Assembly: GCA_034190875.2 (NCBI GenBank)
Contig: CM067344.1
Location: 23,222,606 to 23,286,605 of the forward strand
Reading direction: 5' to 3'
DNA from: Urechis unicinctus
Taxonomy: Eukaryota > Annelida > Polychaeta > Xenopneusta > Urechidae
DNA: 64,000 bases
Under the pieces are notes generated by a model that was not told the origin of the DNA, ran no database searches, and saw nothing but the letters and a program-made list of their open reading frames with translations. Each line of letters begins with the position of its first letter. Position 1 is the first letter of the stretch. The position numbers were made by a program, and so were the translations under genes. Of this stretch, positions 39,406-59,325 are shown piece after piece.

Positions 39406-41740
39406 AATTGTATTAGTGAGATGGCATTTTGATACTACATAGCATATCAACTTGGGCCTAATTGCAAAAAGAAAAGCCTATGTGCATAGTATGTGCCCGT
39501 TGTTACAAGCAATCATGTGTGACCTTGTGGACGTATTGACCTTGTTTATGCTGATCGGTCATTAGCTCTTGTGATAGTGTATATATTGTGGTTGCCACAA
39601 TGACACTTCAATCAAAAATGCAGTGTAAAGGCATTGTACCCCTTGTGATTTATATAACTGTGTATCTTCTTCAAACCCTCGCTTTTCATGTGACAAAATT
39701 ATGGGTTTTTGTCGCATGTAGATTCTTGTGTTGATTGCAAAGTGCTGATCTCAGATTGACAAGCCTTGTCAACAGGTATGCTGGAAGTCATTTTGCTCAC
39801 CTGTGAGGGGCGTAGTTTCTTTGATCTTATTGCTTGCGCTGATTGATCACTGCATGTGATTCAATCAACAGCTCAGAACAAATTACTTTGAGTCATCTAT
39901 CCATTGTGTCACTGCCACTTAGGGTTTTGTTGTAATGTTGCATTGACAATGTTCATGTAAGATTTGATTTGTATAGAAAATATTTTTGATCCCATTTTAG
40001 ATGGCTTTTCAGCTTACCTTCTTGAACAAAAGATCTCCTATATTGAAGTCTTTCTAGTCTTGACTCAATCTAACTGACTGTGAAGTCCTATGCTGATTTT
40101 GCTTCCATATACTTTTCCTGTCAGTCAGCAGTTTTGATTTTTTTATTGCTTTTCTTTGCTATTTATCTGATTGGTGTACTGCAAGAAAACTGTAAAAGCC
40201 ATCATTTGGTCGAATGCGTCACAATAAGTTTGCATTTTCAGTAATGTTAGCTGATTTTACTGATCTCATTTTTTTGTTGATTTATTGTTTGTTGTTGGAT
40301 ACCATTTTTATGGAGAACAAAGTTGATGTTCTGGTTTATTTTGAACATTGAAATGGACGCTTGTTTCTGGCTGAGAATTGTCAATTTCTGATTTTTTATT
40401 GATCTTCCCAGTGATATAGTTTGATGGAACCAGTTTGTATGAATGGAGGAAACTCAACTTAGCCCCGTGGTCATTGCAATTGAAGCTGAATAAGCAGTTT
40501 TAACAATCAACAACATTAACAGCATTCCATTTGAATGGTCTTTCAAGTTTATTACATAACTCACTACATCAGCATATTGTATACAAACATTAACTTACAT
40601 ACATTTAACCGATTTGTTACATTGACTCTAGTTGTCTATAGAATTTTTTTTTAGTTAGATAATTGTACACAAAATAACCATATTAATTATTAATCAAAGC
40701 ACATTAAGTTTACCGCAGCAAATTTATGCATGGTGTATATCTTGTGTACATTTGCTTGTGTCATTATGGTGTGCTTATTTGAGTGTATGTTGCATTGGAA
40801 AATTACGAAGAAAAATATGGGCAGTTCTTGATACATTCCGTTTATGTTGATAATATGTTTGGTTTTTCTAGTATTTATGCATCAAAGGCAACAGTTTTGC
40901 TTGAAGTTTGACAAGGTCTCAACATGTAAATAGTAATGTACTTTCTTATTTGCATTTGTTTCCCATTCTGTTGTGAAACATGTACAGTATTGCAAATGCA
41001 TAAACATCTGGGCCACAAATGTTACGCAGTGGCATGTAACAGGCTATGCTATTGGTGTGAGGCTAACAGGAAGACGAGATCTGTTGGTTTTTGTTGCTAT
41101 ATGTGCTTGACAATTAAAAGAGTCATTGAAGGAAGATATAATACACATGCTAATTCTTTGCTTATATTATATGTCTGGTATTTCTATTTATGCTATTCTA
41201 TGTTTAGTTCGAGTGGTTTGTGTTTTTATATTGGTTGAAATTGGGTCAATGAGTCTGTTGCATTTTCTGATTCTGTGACTATTGTCTAGAGCCTGTCGTC
41301 AGTCTGACGGGGGACTCTGTGCTTTGATCTTGTATGCACTCTGTCAGCTAAAGCCAATATGCAACACATGATAGGCCTTTGACGAATATCTACAATTCAC
41401 TCAATTTTGGTTTCAGATTAAAGATTTAGATTCTTTTGTGGTCTTATGTGTTCCTTAACTTCCAATGTTAGAGCTAAATTCAGTTAACAAATCTGCCATT
41501 TCTTTAATAAGGTTATTATGGCATAATAGAACAATACTCTTTGGTCTGTTGAAGCAAATTTATATATCAGCCATGCTTATTTCACAGTGTCAGTGTATTG
41601 AATGATTTCTTGTTTTCTGTGGACTAATTGCCTATGTAAGTATTGTTTGCTTGGTGGTTGATAACATGAATGGCTCTGTAATGAACTTGGTGATCACCTA
41701 TTGTCATTTATATTGCCTAGAATAAACATTCTAGTCGGAC
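39406..41740 (+). other. Probable 3' UTR of the DUF3715 gene
   Basis: AT-rich, CpG-poor sequence without frames of note follows the stop. An AATAAA lies at about 41717-41722. If this is the polyadenylation signal, the 3' UTR is about 2.3 kb. Confidence 0.4.
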
Positions 41741-43061
41741 CTCTGATTGCTTTCTTTATGCCAACCCACGTTCACGGAAACCATTCATCCTAATGGATCA
41801 AAGATCTCAAAAAGCCAGCCTTTTTGCATTAGATGATACCATCCAGTTTTCATGAATCATATTTTAAGTTTGGTCCTTTTTTTGTACTAATCCAGGGATG
41901 TCCAACCTATGATGTTTTAGTTCACTTCTAGTGCACTGCATACTTAACATGGCATATTGATTGAAAAATATAATCTGCTTGGGGCTTTTTTTTGCCAAAA
42001 GTTAAAGAGAAGATACTCCTTGGGGGATTGATTACCCGACTTGAATACCTTCATATGCAATGAGCAGCACCCATAATAGACACACAGTGCACTCTGAGAA
42101 TGGTAAACCCCACTTGGTAAACATTCACACGAGATCTAAATATATTATACGTAGGGAATTTATCTGCTTCAGGATTGTTTGTGTAATGCAGAAACATGGT
42201 AGGATGATTCATTATAAGACAAGGGGTCTGCTAAACATCTGTGTATCACCCGCGGTGAACAATGTCACTGCGTCAACAGTCATAAGCAACAACAGCAAGC
42301 CATACATATCATTCCAATGCTGGACATTTTCCTGATGATGTAACAAAGGAATTGGTGTCATTTACAAGCCTCCACACAATCAATACAGGCCATTCACACA
42401 TGAAAATTGTATATTGCTTCCATAAACTCACTAAGGTCAAAGTAGATCTGCTGTTTGGTTTTATCCAACATCATTGACCATTGATAAGGCAGGGGTGTTG
42501 ATATCAGTATCTGCACCACTCAATGTCAAGTCTGGCTAGGACAACATCCTATTCATATAAGTAGATGACACACCTAGTGAGGAGAAGTAAGGTTATCTCA
42601 ACACCCTTTTAATAGAATCTATTTATTGCACAGATGTATAATGCACAATCGTCATTTCTAACATACACTAAGGCAGTCTGATAGCTCTCATGTGACACCT
42701 CAATACAAAGTAACACTTATGACAAGGAAGCAAGTATAAGAAAATAGACCCTTATCATCACAGGTAAGTTTGATTAGATATGTGATATAGCCATAATAGG
42801 TCAATACAAAATAAAACCAAATACACCCGGGGATGAGTTTGTAGACCCGATAACAATTTTACATCTATTAAGTACCATTCATGACCAGGCATAATGTGAA
42901 TTTTTAAGAGAATGGAGAGGCAAAAATTCCACAAGCAATTGTTGTTAACCATGTATTTGGTTTTATTTTATTTTAAATGATCCATGGACGCATTATTATT
43001 AATTTTACAACCCTAGGTGCCGCAAAGCAATTGGTAAATAAAGAACGAAAACTCAACAGCC
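41741..43061. other. Convergent intergenic region and probable 3' UTR of the TXNDC5-like gene
   Basis: AT-rich with no exon. On the minus strand overlapping AATAAA signals occur near 42961-42973 and another near 42622, candidates for ending the TXNDC5-like transcript. Confidence 0.4.
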
Positions 43062-43158
43062 ACAACAAGGTCACCCAAAGGACAGTCAACAAGGTCACCC
43101 AAAGGACAGTAAACAAGGTCACCAAAAGGACAGTCAACAAGGTCACCCAAAGGAAGGC
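43062..43158. repeat. 24 bp tandem repeat, four copies
   Basis: Units begin CAACAAGGTCACCCAAAGGA. The third copy has one changed base and the fourth is diverged at its end. It lies just downstream of the TXNDC5-like stop codon, probably in its 3' UTR. Confidence 0.9.
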
Positions 43159-43551
43159 ACCGCAGCTGATCAATGGCAGAATGTAGAAAGAATGTAGGTT
43201 ACAAAAGGGAAAGGTGAGAGATATTGTCAATGGAAGGACGTATCAACAGCGAGTTTAAGTTAACACTAGAAAATACAAGCTTATCAAATTCTACTCCTAC
43301 TTAAACCATCCACACAAGCTGATATGACCACCACAGGACATCCCAACTAACAGCACAAACACACACATACACACTCAACCACAAATGTGAGATTCCAATG
43401 GATGGTTTGATCACAACAAGGACAGCAAGTTCTATCTATCATCAATCAATCTGTTCTGATAAACATGATGATCGTATGCAATAAGTAGTTCTTGTCTTTG
43501 GTGGTATTTGGAGTTTGGAATGGCATGTTGAGCTTGCGGATGACTGGACAT

Positions 43552-50361
<6,810 letters not shown>

Positions 50362-51270
50362 TTTCGTCCTGCTTCCCCCTATCGGTATGTGGCAAGTGAA
50401 CATACAATTGATGACTGCACGTTTGTCCTGTGAAATCCGCGCTTGTGACGCTGTGTCCTAAGTGTGAAAATCGATTTAAACGGCAGCTGGGTTCGTCCGT
50501 ACGTGTTACACGTTGACACAGCTGAGCCTGAAGAGAGAGGGCAATCGTAAAATTAAGCAATGTTGTATTTTTGTCTGTTCAGACAACTAGAAAACATGGC
50601 GCAATTCATTTGCCCCAACTTGCGGCAATTTTCAAAATGTGTTGGTATTGGAGCTGTACAATCCACATTTGTGCAATAGACTGAATAGCCTTTTTTCAGA
50701 TTTCATTCTTTATAAATCCATATACTCAACTTTTGTTCCAAAGATTGTTAGATATTTGCTTGAATCAAATTCAATGACCGAATAACAGAATGAGATGAGG
50801 ATTGTTTAAATATAATTAACTGTATAAATATTGTAAATATATATTGGTATACTGCCTGTATTAGCCCCTGTGCGGCTACTGATAAGGTTACTTATTACAA
50901 TCGAACCTAGCGGGTATATACATTTCGTTATTTATTAGTAAATGTGAATACTGGCTATATTGGCACAGATAGCAAATACCCTAGCTTGGTTACCATTTCC
51001 TGAATATAGATATGGAAAGGGTTCAGAAGTCCGAAAGTCTCATTCTGAATGGTCTTCTCAGTTGCCGTTGTCCTCCCCGTCATCATCATTACATTCATCC
51101 ATAGTTTATTCGCAAACCTTCATCACCATTGTCATCCTGCATCAATGCAACTATGCCATTGACAGGACTCCATAATTGATCTTCTTCCATGTTTGATAAA
51201 AATTACAATAAATTGTTCCACTATGCGTTTGACTATCAGAGGGGACGTTCTTTCACATAGGTAACGGTTG

Positions 51271-51356
<86 letters not shown>

Positions 51357-51526
51357 GAATCTAATTAATCTTTTCCCATTTCCTAAACCGTCAGTGCTTC
51401 AACAACCGAATAATGCCCTGTAATTCGGCTCGACCCCAGGTACCATGGTTCGCCGGGGCCACTCGGCGTCGGGAACGCTTCGCTATGATTGGATCATTTG
51501 ACTTAAGCGAAACCAACCCTTTTCGA
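50362..51526. promoter_or_regulatory. Shared upstream region between TXNDC5-like (minus) and RPLP1 (plus)
   Basis: About 1.17 kb separates the TXNDC5-like start codon from the RPLP1 pyrimidine tract, so the two genes are divergent. I see no clear TATA box for either. GATTGG (an inverted CCAAT box) lies near 51487-51492, upstream of RPLP1. A (TA)n tract occupies 51274-51354 in between. Confidence 0.5.
51274..51354. repeat. (TA)n microsatellite, about 80 bp, upstream of RPLP1
   Basis: A pure AT dinucleotide run about 170 bp before the likely RPLP1 transcription start. Confidence 0.97.
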
Positions 51527-51540
51527 CTTCCTTTTCCGCC
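51527..51540 (+). promoter_or_regulatory. 5'TOP-like pyrimidine tract of RPLP1
   Basis: CTTCCTTTTCCGCC, about 110 bases before the start codon, is an oligopyrimidine tract of the kind that begins ribosomal protein mRNAs and makes their translation mTOR-sensitive. The exact start site cannot be seen from sequence. Confidence 0.5.
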
Positions 51541-51647
51541 TTGCTTGCTCTGCAAAGTGTACCGTTCTCAAACGAGCTAAGGCCTATCTGGCAACGTACA
51601 CTGTTATTTGCTATCATCCAAGGTAAATCAAACGAAATAAAAATACA

Positions 51648-52719
51648 ATGGCATCCGTCGACGAATTGGCCTGTGTCTACAGTGCGTTGATCTTGGCTGA
51701 TGATGATGTACCCATCACCGTAAGTAACTTGACATATTCCACTTCTGTGTCATCTTCTCGCCAATATCAGGATTGACATGTTAGTTGTGCTGTAATTTGA
51801 CGGAAGACTATTATTACTAATCTTATGCAGACCGAACTATCTAGTGTAAGTAATGATGGTAACTTTGTCACATGTGTTTTATTGCTGGACCAAAGTGAAA
51901 GTGAGCCTACCATATCAAAACTCCAGCTAGTGCATGTCTGTCCAATCTGCTATGTAAGTATGTTGTGTTGGTATCAGTTTGTTTAATATTGTCCTCTGCA
52001 CGCTTTCTTATAGGGTGACAAAATTGTTACACTTCTGAAGGCTGCCAAGGTTGATGTGGAGCCAATTTGGCCAAGTGAGTGTTCATGTCTAATCGCTCAA
52101 CTGACAATTATTGTATGCACACCACAATAATTGGGCAAGATAACCAAGTATGACTTATGTCTTGATACAGCTCTCTTTGCCAAGGCCTTGGCTGGTATGA
52201 ACATCCGAGACTTGGTGACAAACATTGGCAGTGCTGCTCCCGCTGCTGGAGCACCTGCAGCTGGTGCATCTGACGCTGCCCCTGCTGCTGCCGCTGAAGG
52301 TATTGTTACTAACTGTAACCATCAAGCTCATTTGTTACCAGGGTTAACACTTACCTTATATACCTCATTAAAGATATTTTTCAAAGACTTCCCAGGGAAG
52401 GGATTTTATGGTTGTTAGATTTTTCCTCCAATTACCATTATAAATTTGTAGAGCTTAGTGAAAAAAATCTACAAATTATGCTTTTGTGGTTTTACAGAGA
52501 AGAAAGAGGAGAAGAAGAAAGAAGAGTCTGAGGAGGAGTCTGATGATGATATGGGCTTCGGTAAGAACATTGTAGTCAATCTCTGTCTTTTTCAATGTTT
52601 AGCTTACTTAAGTGGCGATGGTCGAGATTTCTGAACATAAATTTATAAACTTAAATGAAATAAGATTTTCAGTGTCTAACTGTCTTAAATGTCTTTTTGT
52701 TGCAGGACTGTTTGACTAA
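51648..52719 (+). CDS. RPLP1: 60S acidic ribosomal protein P1
   Basis: Five coding exons, 51648-51719, 52014-52074, 52171-52299, 52498-52560 and 52706-52719, join to 112 residues, close to the usual 110-115. The protein starts MASVDELACVYSALILADDD, has the N-terminal dimerisation domain (GDKIVTLLKAAKVDVEP, LFAKALAGMNIRDLV), then an Ala/Pro/Gly hinge (AAPAAGAPAAGA) and a charged tail ending SDDDMGFGLFD, the conserved stalk tip. P1 pairs with P2 on P0 to form the lateral stalk of the large ribosomal subunit, which recruits translational GTPases such as eEF2. All junctions use GT-AG. The last coding exon adds only 14 bases (end of a Gly codon, LFD and stop). The Kozak context is ACAATGG. Expected to be constitutive and growth-controlled. 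Confidence 0.97.
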
Positions 52720-52747
52720 ACATTCAGATGTCAGAAAATGTCATTGT

Positions 52748-52753
52748 AATAAA
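52748..52753 (+). promoter_or_regulatory. RPLP1 polyadenylation signal
   Basis: AATAAA 29 bases after the stop codon, giving the very short 3' UTR typical of ribosomal protein genes. Confidence 0.75.
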
Positions 52754-54292
52754 AAAAATACATCATAAGAGCTTGTTTTGTTTCTATTAACAGGTTTTCT
52801 GTTCTGAGTGTATATACCAAGTAATGCCATCTTTATTCTGCATTAAGTACCTGCAAGATTACTGTTAACTGAGGTGAACCAAATGATTGACTTGGCTGTG
52901 TTGGGCTTCACAAACAACCAGCCTTGCTGCATTGAATTTAGAATTGAATGATGAGGTAGCCTATCAGGATGCTAGATCCAAGTAGTAAACGAGGAGAAGT
53001 GGGGGGTAGTGTTCGATACTAATGATATTGCTATGCCTGAAAAGGTAAAATGTCTAGTTAAGAGGCGTAAATATATGGCTATCTAATGCTGACTAAGGGA
53101 AAGATTATTGTCACTCTGTGCACGGAAAGGATTATTGTCAATCTTGCACGCAGCATTAGTAATCGAGGATATCTTGTTTATCAATGGTTATTTAGCAAGT
53201 CTTGTTCCGCAGCATTGAGGTGTGGAAAGAAGCTAACCCCATGGAAAGTCATTGTGGCGCTGACTGTCCAAAAATTGGATTGCTGTTATGGTCTTTAACC
53301 CTTTTCAAGTAGACCATGTTATGCAAGGGCTAGTTATAGCAGCAGCCAGGTTTATTCAATATATGCCAACCAGGGCAGATGAAATGAGACGATCAGCTGC
53401 TGTCATCTCGGTTAATATCTATAGAACTGCTAGCACCTTCCGGCCAACGGTGGGACAAATGGGATTCAAGTTGGCATGAGAGTAGTTCCAAACCTGGGCC
53501 TCATATGGCTAGAAACCAAGAAATATAATTTGTATCGGAACACATTAGTCTCCGATTCTTTTCTAGTATTTAGAAAAAATAAATAAAAATCGATATTGTA
53601 AATTTGTATTAACCTGGCGGACCACAGAGAAATGCGAATGCCCAACAATTATATGATTATGAATCTAATGCGTCTTCCATTTGAGTCCCTGTACTTCGGC
53701 CTTAATACCAAAGGCTGCAGCAGAAGGCAAGACTGAAATTATCAAGATCCCTTTATATTTATTAGATGCATTTACTGCATTAGATAGATCCACACTGTCT
53801 ACACATTATGGTTGACATTGCCCACATGAAAAATGAACTTATTCACTTAATCACATTTTGGAAGCACATGAACAAAAATACAAAATATGCACATAATTAA
53901 GTTTGATTTGGTATGACTAAAGGCATATACATTTGAATAAAACAACAGAAATTCCATTAGTAAGAGGTACAGTAGTGGAGCACATCCACATGTTCCCATT
54001 ATTTGCTGAGCATAGATTTTTTAACTCCAAAGCCTCCCCTTTGTTTTGGGAAATTTCACAGGTTCCATCAAACCTTTTGTACAAAATACACAATATAAAT
54101 CCAATTATATATTAACAGAATAAGACAACACAGAACTCATATCACAACATATGAAAATTACAAAACTAGATTCTTTACTGAAAAGAGGATGACCCAAATT
54201 ATAAGCAGTGCTGCAGTTGTGACTCACAATGAAGATGTTTCCAGCACAGTGTATACAATGATGTTTTTACAGTATGAATAAAAGACAAAAAA
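52754..54292. other. Convergent intergenic region, RPLP1 to RhoGDI
   Basis: No exon seen. A small local duplication lies near 53098-53150 (GGAAAGATTATTGTCA, then GGAAAGGATTATTGTCA). The RhoGDI 3' UTR probably occupies the right part; a minus-strand AATAAA is present near 53755. Confidence 0.45.
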
Positions 54293-56532
54293 TTAATCCC
54301 AGTCTTTCTTGATGTCCAAATTCCACTCCCACTTCAAGTAAATTTTCTTGTCGTCATCAGTGAAGGTGCTCTTCACGCCATAGCTGCCCCTAGCCATCAT
54401 ACCAGTGGGGGCCTCTTCAACTGGAGTGGTGTAGGAATACAGCTCTTCCTTGGGACCATAGCTTCCAACCATGAACTTGGTGCTGTCCACTGAAATGAGA
54501 CAATTATCACACAAGGATGAAATTGTTGCTTAAGGCATTGAAGAAAAGAAAGATGACTATTTGGCTGTAATTTGTCATTGAACCACTCTTCAACATACTC
54601 AAAATTAAGAAAGTAAGAAAACAATCCAGCTGAATGATTTATAGAACAAGGAAAGCAACTTTACCTTGAATACCCATCTTGGAACTCTTCTGCACATACT
54701 TCAGCCCACATACTAGTTCTCGCTGAACATAGAAGTATACCCGCACTTTGTACATGGTTCCTTCCTTCATCACAAAGTGCTTTTTCTTAATTTTTGCAAG
54801 ATCCTCTGCAAACAACATTGATACTGAGTATCTAACAGCCAACCTAATTTACCATATTACCCTGTAAGAGCTCACATTGAGATATCTGGACAGGGCTAGA
54901 TACCAACCCCTGTGTGGATATCTCAACACGCGCACTGTAATACCAACCAGCACTGAGATGACAAGACGTGTATTAATATAATGAGAAGCATAGAAACAAA
55001 TCGGTTCGCTCTCTGATGTTACACTGAATAAGCCCAAACACAAGTCATTCACTGACTGTGAATGGGATTCTAAAGAATAATCAACAGTACATTTTAAAAC
55101 CCAGTGGTGAAGTTAAAAGCTTTCACATTGCTTTTGGCACAGGAATTGTTTCCACGAATCAGCCTTGAACATATTTTACCATTTCATACTTCTAACGCCA
55201 GCTTGTACCCTTGGTTGGTCAAAAACTGAGATGTGGGACGCTGTTTAATAATTGTTGCTACTAGCTAGAAAATGTAGGACGCAAATCTGACTGATTATGA
55301 CACAGCTCCCTTATCATTTAACCATTCAGTAAGTAGTTTACAAAGTATACCCCCAGGTAAACAGACCCATCCAACGATATCTGGACACATATCAAAAATA
55401 TAGCCCTGCATTCTGAGACCTCAATACGTCTTGCTATCTCAATACAGTCCTCGACCTGATAATGCTATAGCAGAACTAGAAAAGGTAAAATAAAAAGAAT
55501 AAACACCTGTAAGGTCCAGCTCCATGTCAGGTCTTCCATCAACAATGAGACCAAGCTTGGTAACTATAACATTGTTGGGGTTGCTTTCATCTAAAACACA
55601 GCAATATATTGATGGTTTTTTTTAGCTACATAATGCATCAGAACTTGCGATTTTAGAAGTTTATGACTGTAACTTTGAAATATATGGTACACAATCTCAC
55701 AACTTGAAAAGGGAATAATGTGAACTCAGGTCCTGCTCGATTGACATTTCTAGTGCAGATCTTCTTATTGAACTGGCAGTTGACTTAAAGGTCATTAAAA
55801 CACCAGATTGAATGTGAAAATTTATGTTATGAGATGACCAAATGAATGATGGCAATCTGTTTAAAAAAAAAACCAACACCACATTGATTATATATATATA
55901 TACACCATTAAACCTAACATCAAGCTCAAAGATGCATTTTTCAATGACTTGGTACAATCTTTGTCTCTGTTTTCGTCTTGTTTGGTGAATTGACTGTTTT
56001 ATAATACTTTTGTGGTATTGGATAATTTATCGAAACACCTCAAAAACGAGAGGTATCTGTACAATTATCACTCAAACAAGGCCAGATTATTCAGTTGTCA
56101 GCATTTACAATAATTGGTAAAGTTATCAAGTACCTTTCAAAATAAGAAAACATAAAAATAGCCGAGGTCACTGATTTCTTTGACTTTACAGATATCAATT
56201 CCATATGTAGTAAGGAATAAGTTAAATCAATACTTTAACGATTTTTGTCTAAATGCACCATTAATTCACATCCCAAGGCAGAAAAGCTGTGAATAAAACT
56301 ATTATGTATTTGTCAGTTGTGGCTCCTCTACAAATGTTTAGCTGGACGACTCAAGTGTTGGCTTACCGATGATAACCTTCCTCTGCGCACCATCTCCAAG
56401 GAGAGTCTTCTTGTAGTTCTCCAGGCTGGGATCATCCGCGTCAGTGGATAATATTTCATCTAGTGATTTTTCTGCTGGAGGAACATACCCAGGGGTATTT
56501 TCATCGACATCAACATCTCCTTGTTCTGCCAT
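54293..56532 (-). CDS. ARHGDIA: Rho GDP-dissociation inhibitor
   Basis: Four coding exons on the minus strand, 56367-56532, 55507-55590, 54665-54805 and 54293-54489, join to 195 residues (human RhoGDI1 has 204). RhoGDI holds prenylated Rho-family GTPases in the cytosol in the GDP state by burying the lipid in an immunoglobulin-like pocket. The protein begins [19 protein letters not shown], then the N-terminal regulatory arm with [20 protein letters not shown] and LLG, then the beta-sandwich ([77 protein letters not shown] as successive pieces), ending in the family's usual KDW. Frame and phase agree at every GT-AG junction. The start codon lies four bases inside an exon with its own acceptor (TTGCAG), so a non-coding first exon exists upstream. 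I use ARHGDIA for the family; vertebrate paralogue assignment is not meaningful here. Confidence 0.95.
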
Positions 56533-57070
56533 GATCTGCAATTCAATAGAGTTATACAAGGTGATGTGGACATCAACTAGCTTCCCATGTATTAATGTGC
56601 TTAAGCATAAACTGCACATTTATTGCTTTCTTTCGCGTCTAATGACCCGATCATCTTCAAACATTAAACAGGTGCAGTCGAAATAAACTTTCTTTGTAGA
56701 CAGTGAGGCAATCAGGCAACGATATCATTGAAGGCTTAACATAGCAGAACAAAAATATCGATCAGTTTACCCGAAGGTCACAAAGAGAATGTACTCCAAA
56801 TGTAGTAATTCCCATTGTATAATAAGAACATGAATGATGTCGCATATCACCCCATATGATACATTGTCAATAATTATCACAGATGAGACAAATAACAACT
56901 AGTATTTCATGTTCAAAGGTAAGGTGAAGTGGGGAAGAAAATATCACATTTATATGGGGCATTTTAGCGAGTAGTGAGTGTAACTTATTGAGCATGGCTT
57001 GGGTGAGGGAGATCCAAGTTGGAGACGGGAACATTTTAGGCAATGTTAACAGATTTGGTAGGCAGCGACA

Positions 57071-57114
57071 ATGTACACCCCTACCCAGGACAAGGCCAAG
57101 TGCCTTCCCCCCGG
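57071..57114. mobile_element. Partial copy of the 5281-5578 element (right end)
   Basis: CACCCCTACCCAGGACAAGG followed by CCAAGTGCC, a C run and CCGGG matches the right end of the element at about 5532-5573 with a few substitutions. I cannot find a matching left end nearby, so this is a truncated copy or a shared terminal module. Confidence 0.6.
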
Positions 57115-57657
57115 GACCATACCATACCATGCCTTCAGACACACCCACTCCACATGGGCGTCTGGGAATGCGACATTGTAACAAAGTATAAAGTTTACAT
57201 GCACCGTAATTGTGAGGTGTCAAATCTAATTTTCAATCAGTAGGCACATGCTGTTGATATGACGTGTGACTGAATGCAATTAACTTCGACCAATCCGTGT
57301 GACACATCAAAAGATAATATTTTCAACAATTTAAGATAAGATTTATTGCAAAACATTGACAACTTAAACCTGTATATCGATTGTTTAAAGAAAGATTCGT
57401 ACTTTGAATGAAGTGCAATTGAAATTTGATTTAAATTAGACTAGGAATATGCGAACGACCTGATGAACAACTGCAACTTGTGGAAGCGGATCTTTGAGTA
57501 GTCTATTAATCCAGTGCGAGGGCCGGCGAATGAGAAATTACCATACATCAGCCGGAAACATATGTAAAAGATATTTTGGAAGCCGAAATAATTCAGCCAT
57601 ATGTAATCACACTAACAAAATTTAGTCAATCGAACCTAACGAAAACAACATACTTAC

Positions 57658-57720
57658 GGAAGGAAAACTGTCTGTTGAGAATTGAAATTACCAGGAAGTG
57701 GACTCACCGAATCGATAACT
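57658..57720 (-). promoter_or_regulatory. Candidate non-coding first exon of RhoGDI
   Basis: The RhoGDI start exon begins with an acceptor, so a 5' UTR exon is needed. On the minus strand good donors occur here: GTAAGT just after 57658 and GTGAGT just after 57710. Either could end that exon. The exon start is unknown and the right edge given is arbitrary. Confidence 0.25.
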
Positions 57721-59156
57721 AGATTATGTACACAAGATGTCATGCGCAGTGATCTCAGAGAAAATGGTAATGTAGATCCATAGTTTCTTGACGAATAAGG
57801 ACGTTATTGGGGTTAACTGTCGAAATCCCATTCAAACTTGTCAAATGTCTTATTTTATATAGATTAAATAATTATTGAAACACATGTTTGAAAGTCATTA
57901 AATGAAATATGCATATTCTCGGGTAAAAATTCACGAGAAGTCGGTCTATTTTTTATATGGAAGGCCAATTATCTATTATCTAGGTCTATTTTCCCAGATA
58001 GGTGCAGTCATAATTAATTTTCATTCGATAGTGCGTGACCACTGTAACCCCAAGAAATTCAAATGCATTTGATTGTGTTACATGAACAACGAGAATTCGT
58101 CAGAACAAGAATGAAAAATAACATTTAAAGAGAGCTTCACATATACTGAAAAACACATTATCTTACTAAAACAATTCAATAATAACTTTTTGTCATATTG
58201 AAACTATATATATATAACAACTTATAAGAGTATGCTCTAAAGATCTCATATAATTACGACGTGCCGATACGGGACAGTCAGTATACATCACGTTATTTCG
58301 ATTGAACACCAGCTTTGATGGACACTATCATGCGATTTATTGAAATCACTTATAAAAACGCGTGGTTACATCATGGTGACATATTAGTCTTTTTGGTTTG
58401 CGAACATCTGTGTTCAAATAACAATATGAAACAAATATGACTTATCTTATAGAAGATCATCGACAGCAAGTCCTCTTGAAGCTTGACAGTGTAAAGCTCG
58501 TTGTCTTCCAATGACATTTCTTAACATTCAGATATCAGTTCAATTTCATTACTAGTTCTTATCGCATGGTACCCTACTCTCAGCCAATCAGAGTTCTATC
58601 ACCTGCCGAGCCGCTCTGATTGCCGGAGTTGGCAATATTGTCTCACACAACAAATTATCGAAGCATATTCCAATCAAATAAACAAACGGTCAAGTCAGTG
58701 GTCTAGTTGCTGGAACGAAGCAAATTCGGGAATAGGTCTTTTAGGGTCCCTCACAGTTTCCGGCTTGGTCTGCCTCCATCCCGCCAGTCTTTGTATACAC
58801 TGACAGCCCAACATTCAGATTTTCTGTTTCATGGCACCCTGTTCTTCAATAATTCTTTAAATTTGTCCGTTGTTAGCGGAGTGCCGAACCGACCATCACA
58901 AGCACCCCTCCTACTTCCCATTTGGTGTCTGTAGATGGATCCAAGGGAGCAACAAACACACCTGGAACACTAACATCCGTCTCAAAATCCCTGGCGTCGA
59001 AAAAGGAAAAATATCCAACATCTCCTATAGATGAACCCATCATCGCAGGCAGTTTAGACCGAATGGGGGATAAAGCTAATATCCCTCATATTTACAGGTT
59101 CCAGTTAGGTACCTTATATATAACATAAGTTCACGCTAATTATAAATATTAGGAGA
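57721..59156. other. AT-rich intergenic stretch
   Basis: No exon recognised. Frames at 58707-58934 and 58922-59128 (plus) lack motifs and splice support. Confidence 0.45.
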
Positions 59157-59325
59157 CAGGGTCGTGCGCTTGATTATCGCGTGTAGGCACATCGCGATAA
59201 GTATGTTATCGCATGGTCACGCGGATGATATAGAGAAAGACACTCGTGTTCTTTCCCCATATCACCCACCCATGCGATAACTTACACATGACAGCAATAA
59301 GTTTGTCGCAGTGTACCCGACCCTG
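59157..59325. mobile_element. 169 bp palindromic (foldback) element with CAGGGTCG ends
   Basis: It starts CAGGGTCG and ends CGACCCTG. The two halves fold on each other imperfectly: GTTATCGCATGG on the left faces CCCATGCGATAAC on the right, and the centre (GAAAGACACTCGTGTTCTTTC) is nearly self-complementary. No protein is encoded. It looks like a hairpin-type MITE; I see no clear target-site duplication. Confidence 0.6.
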
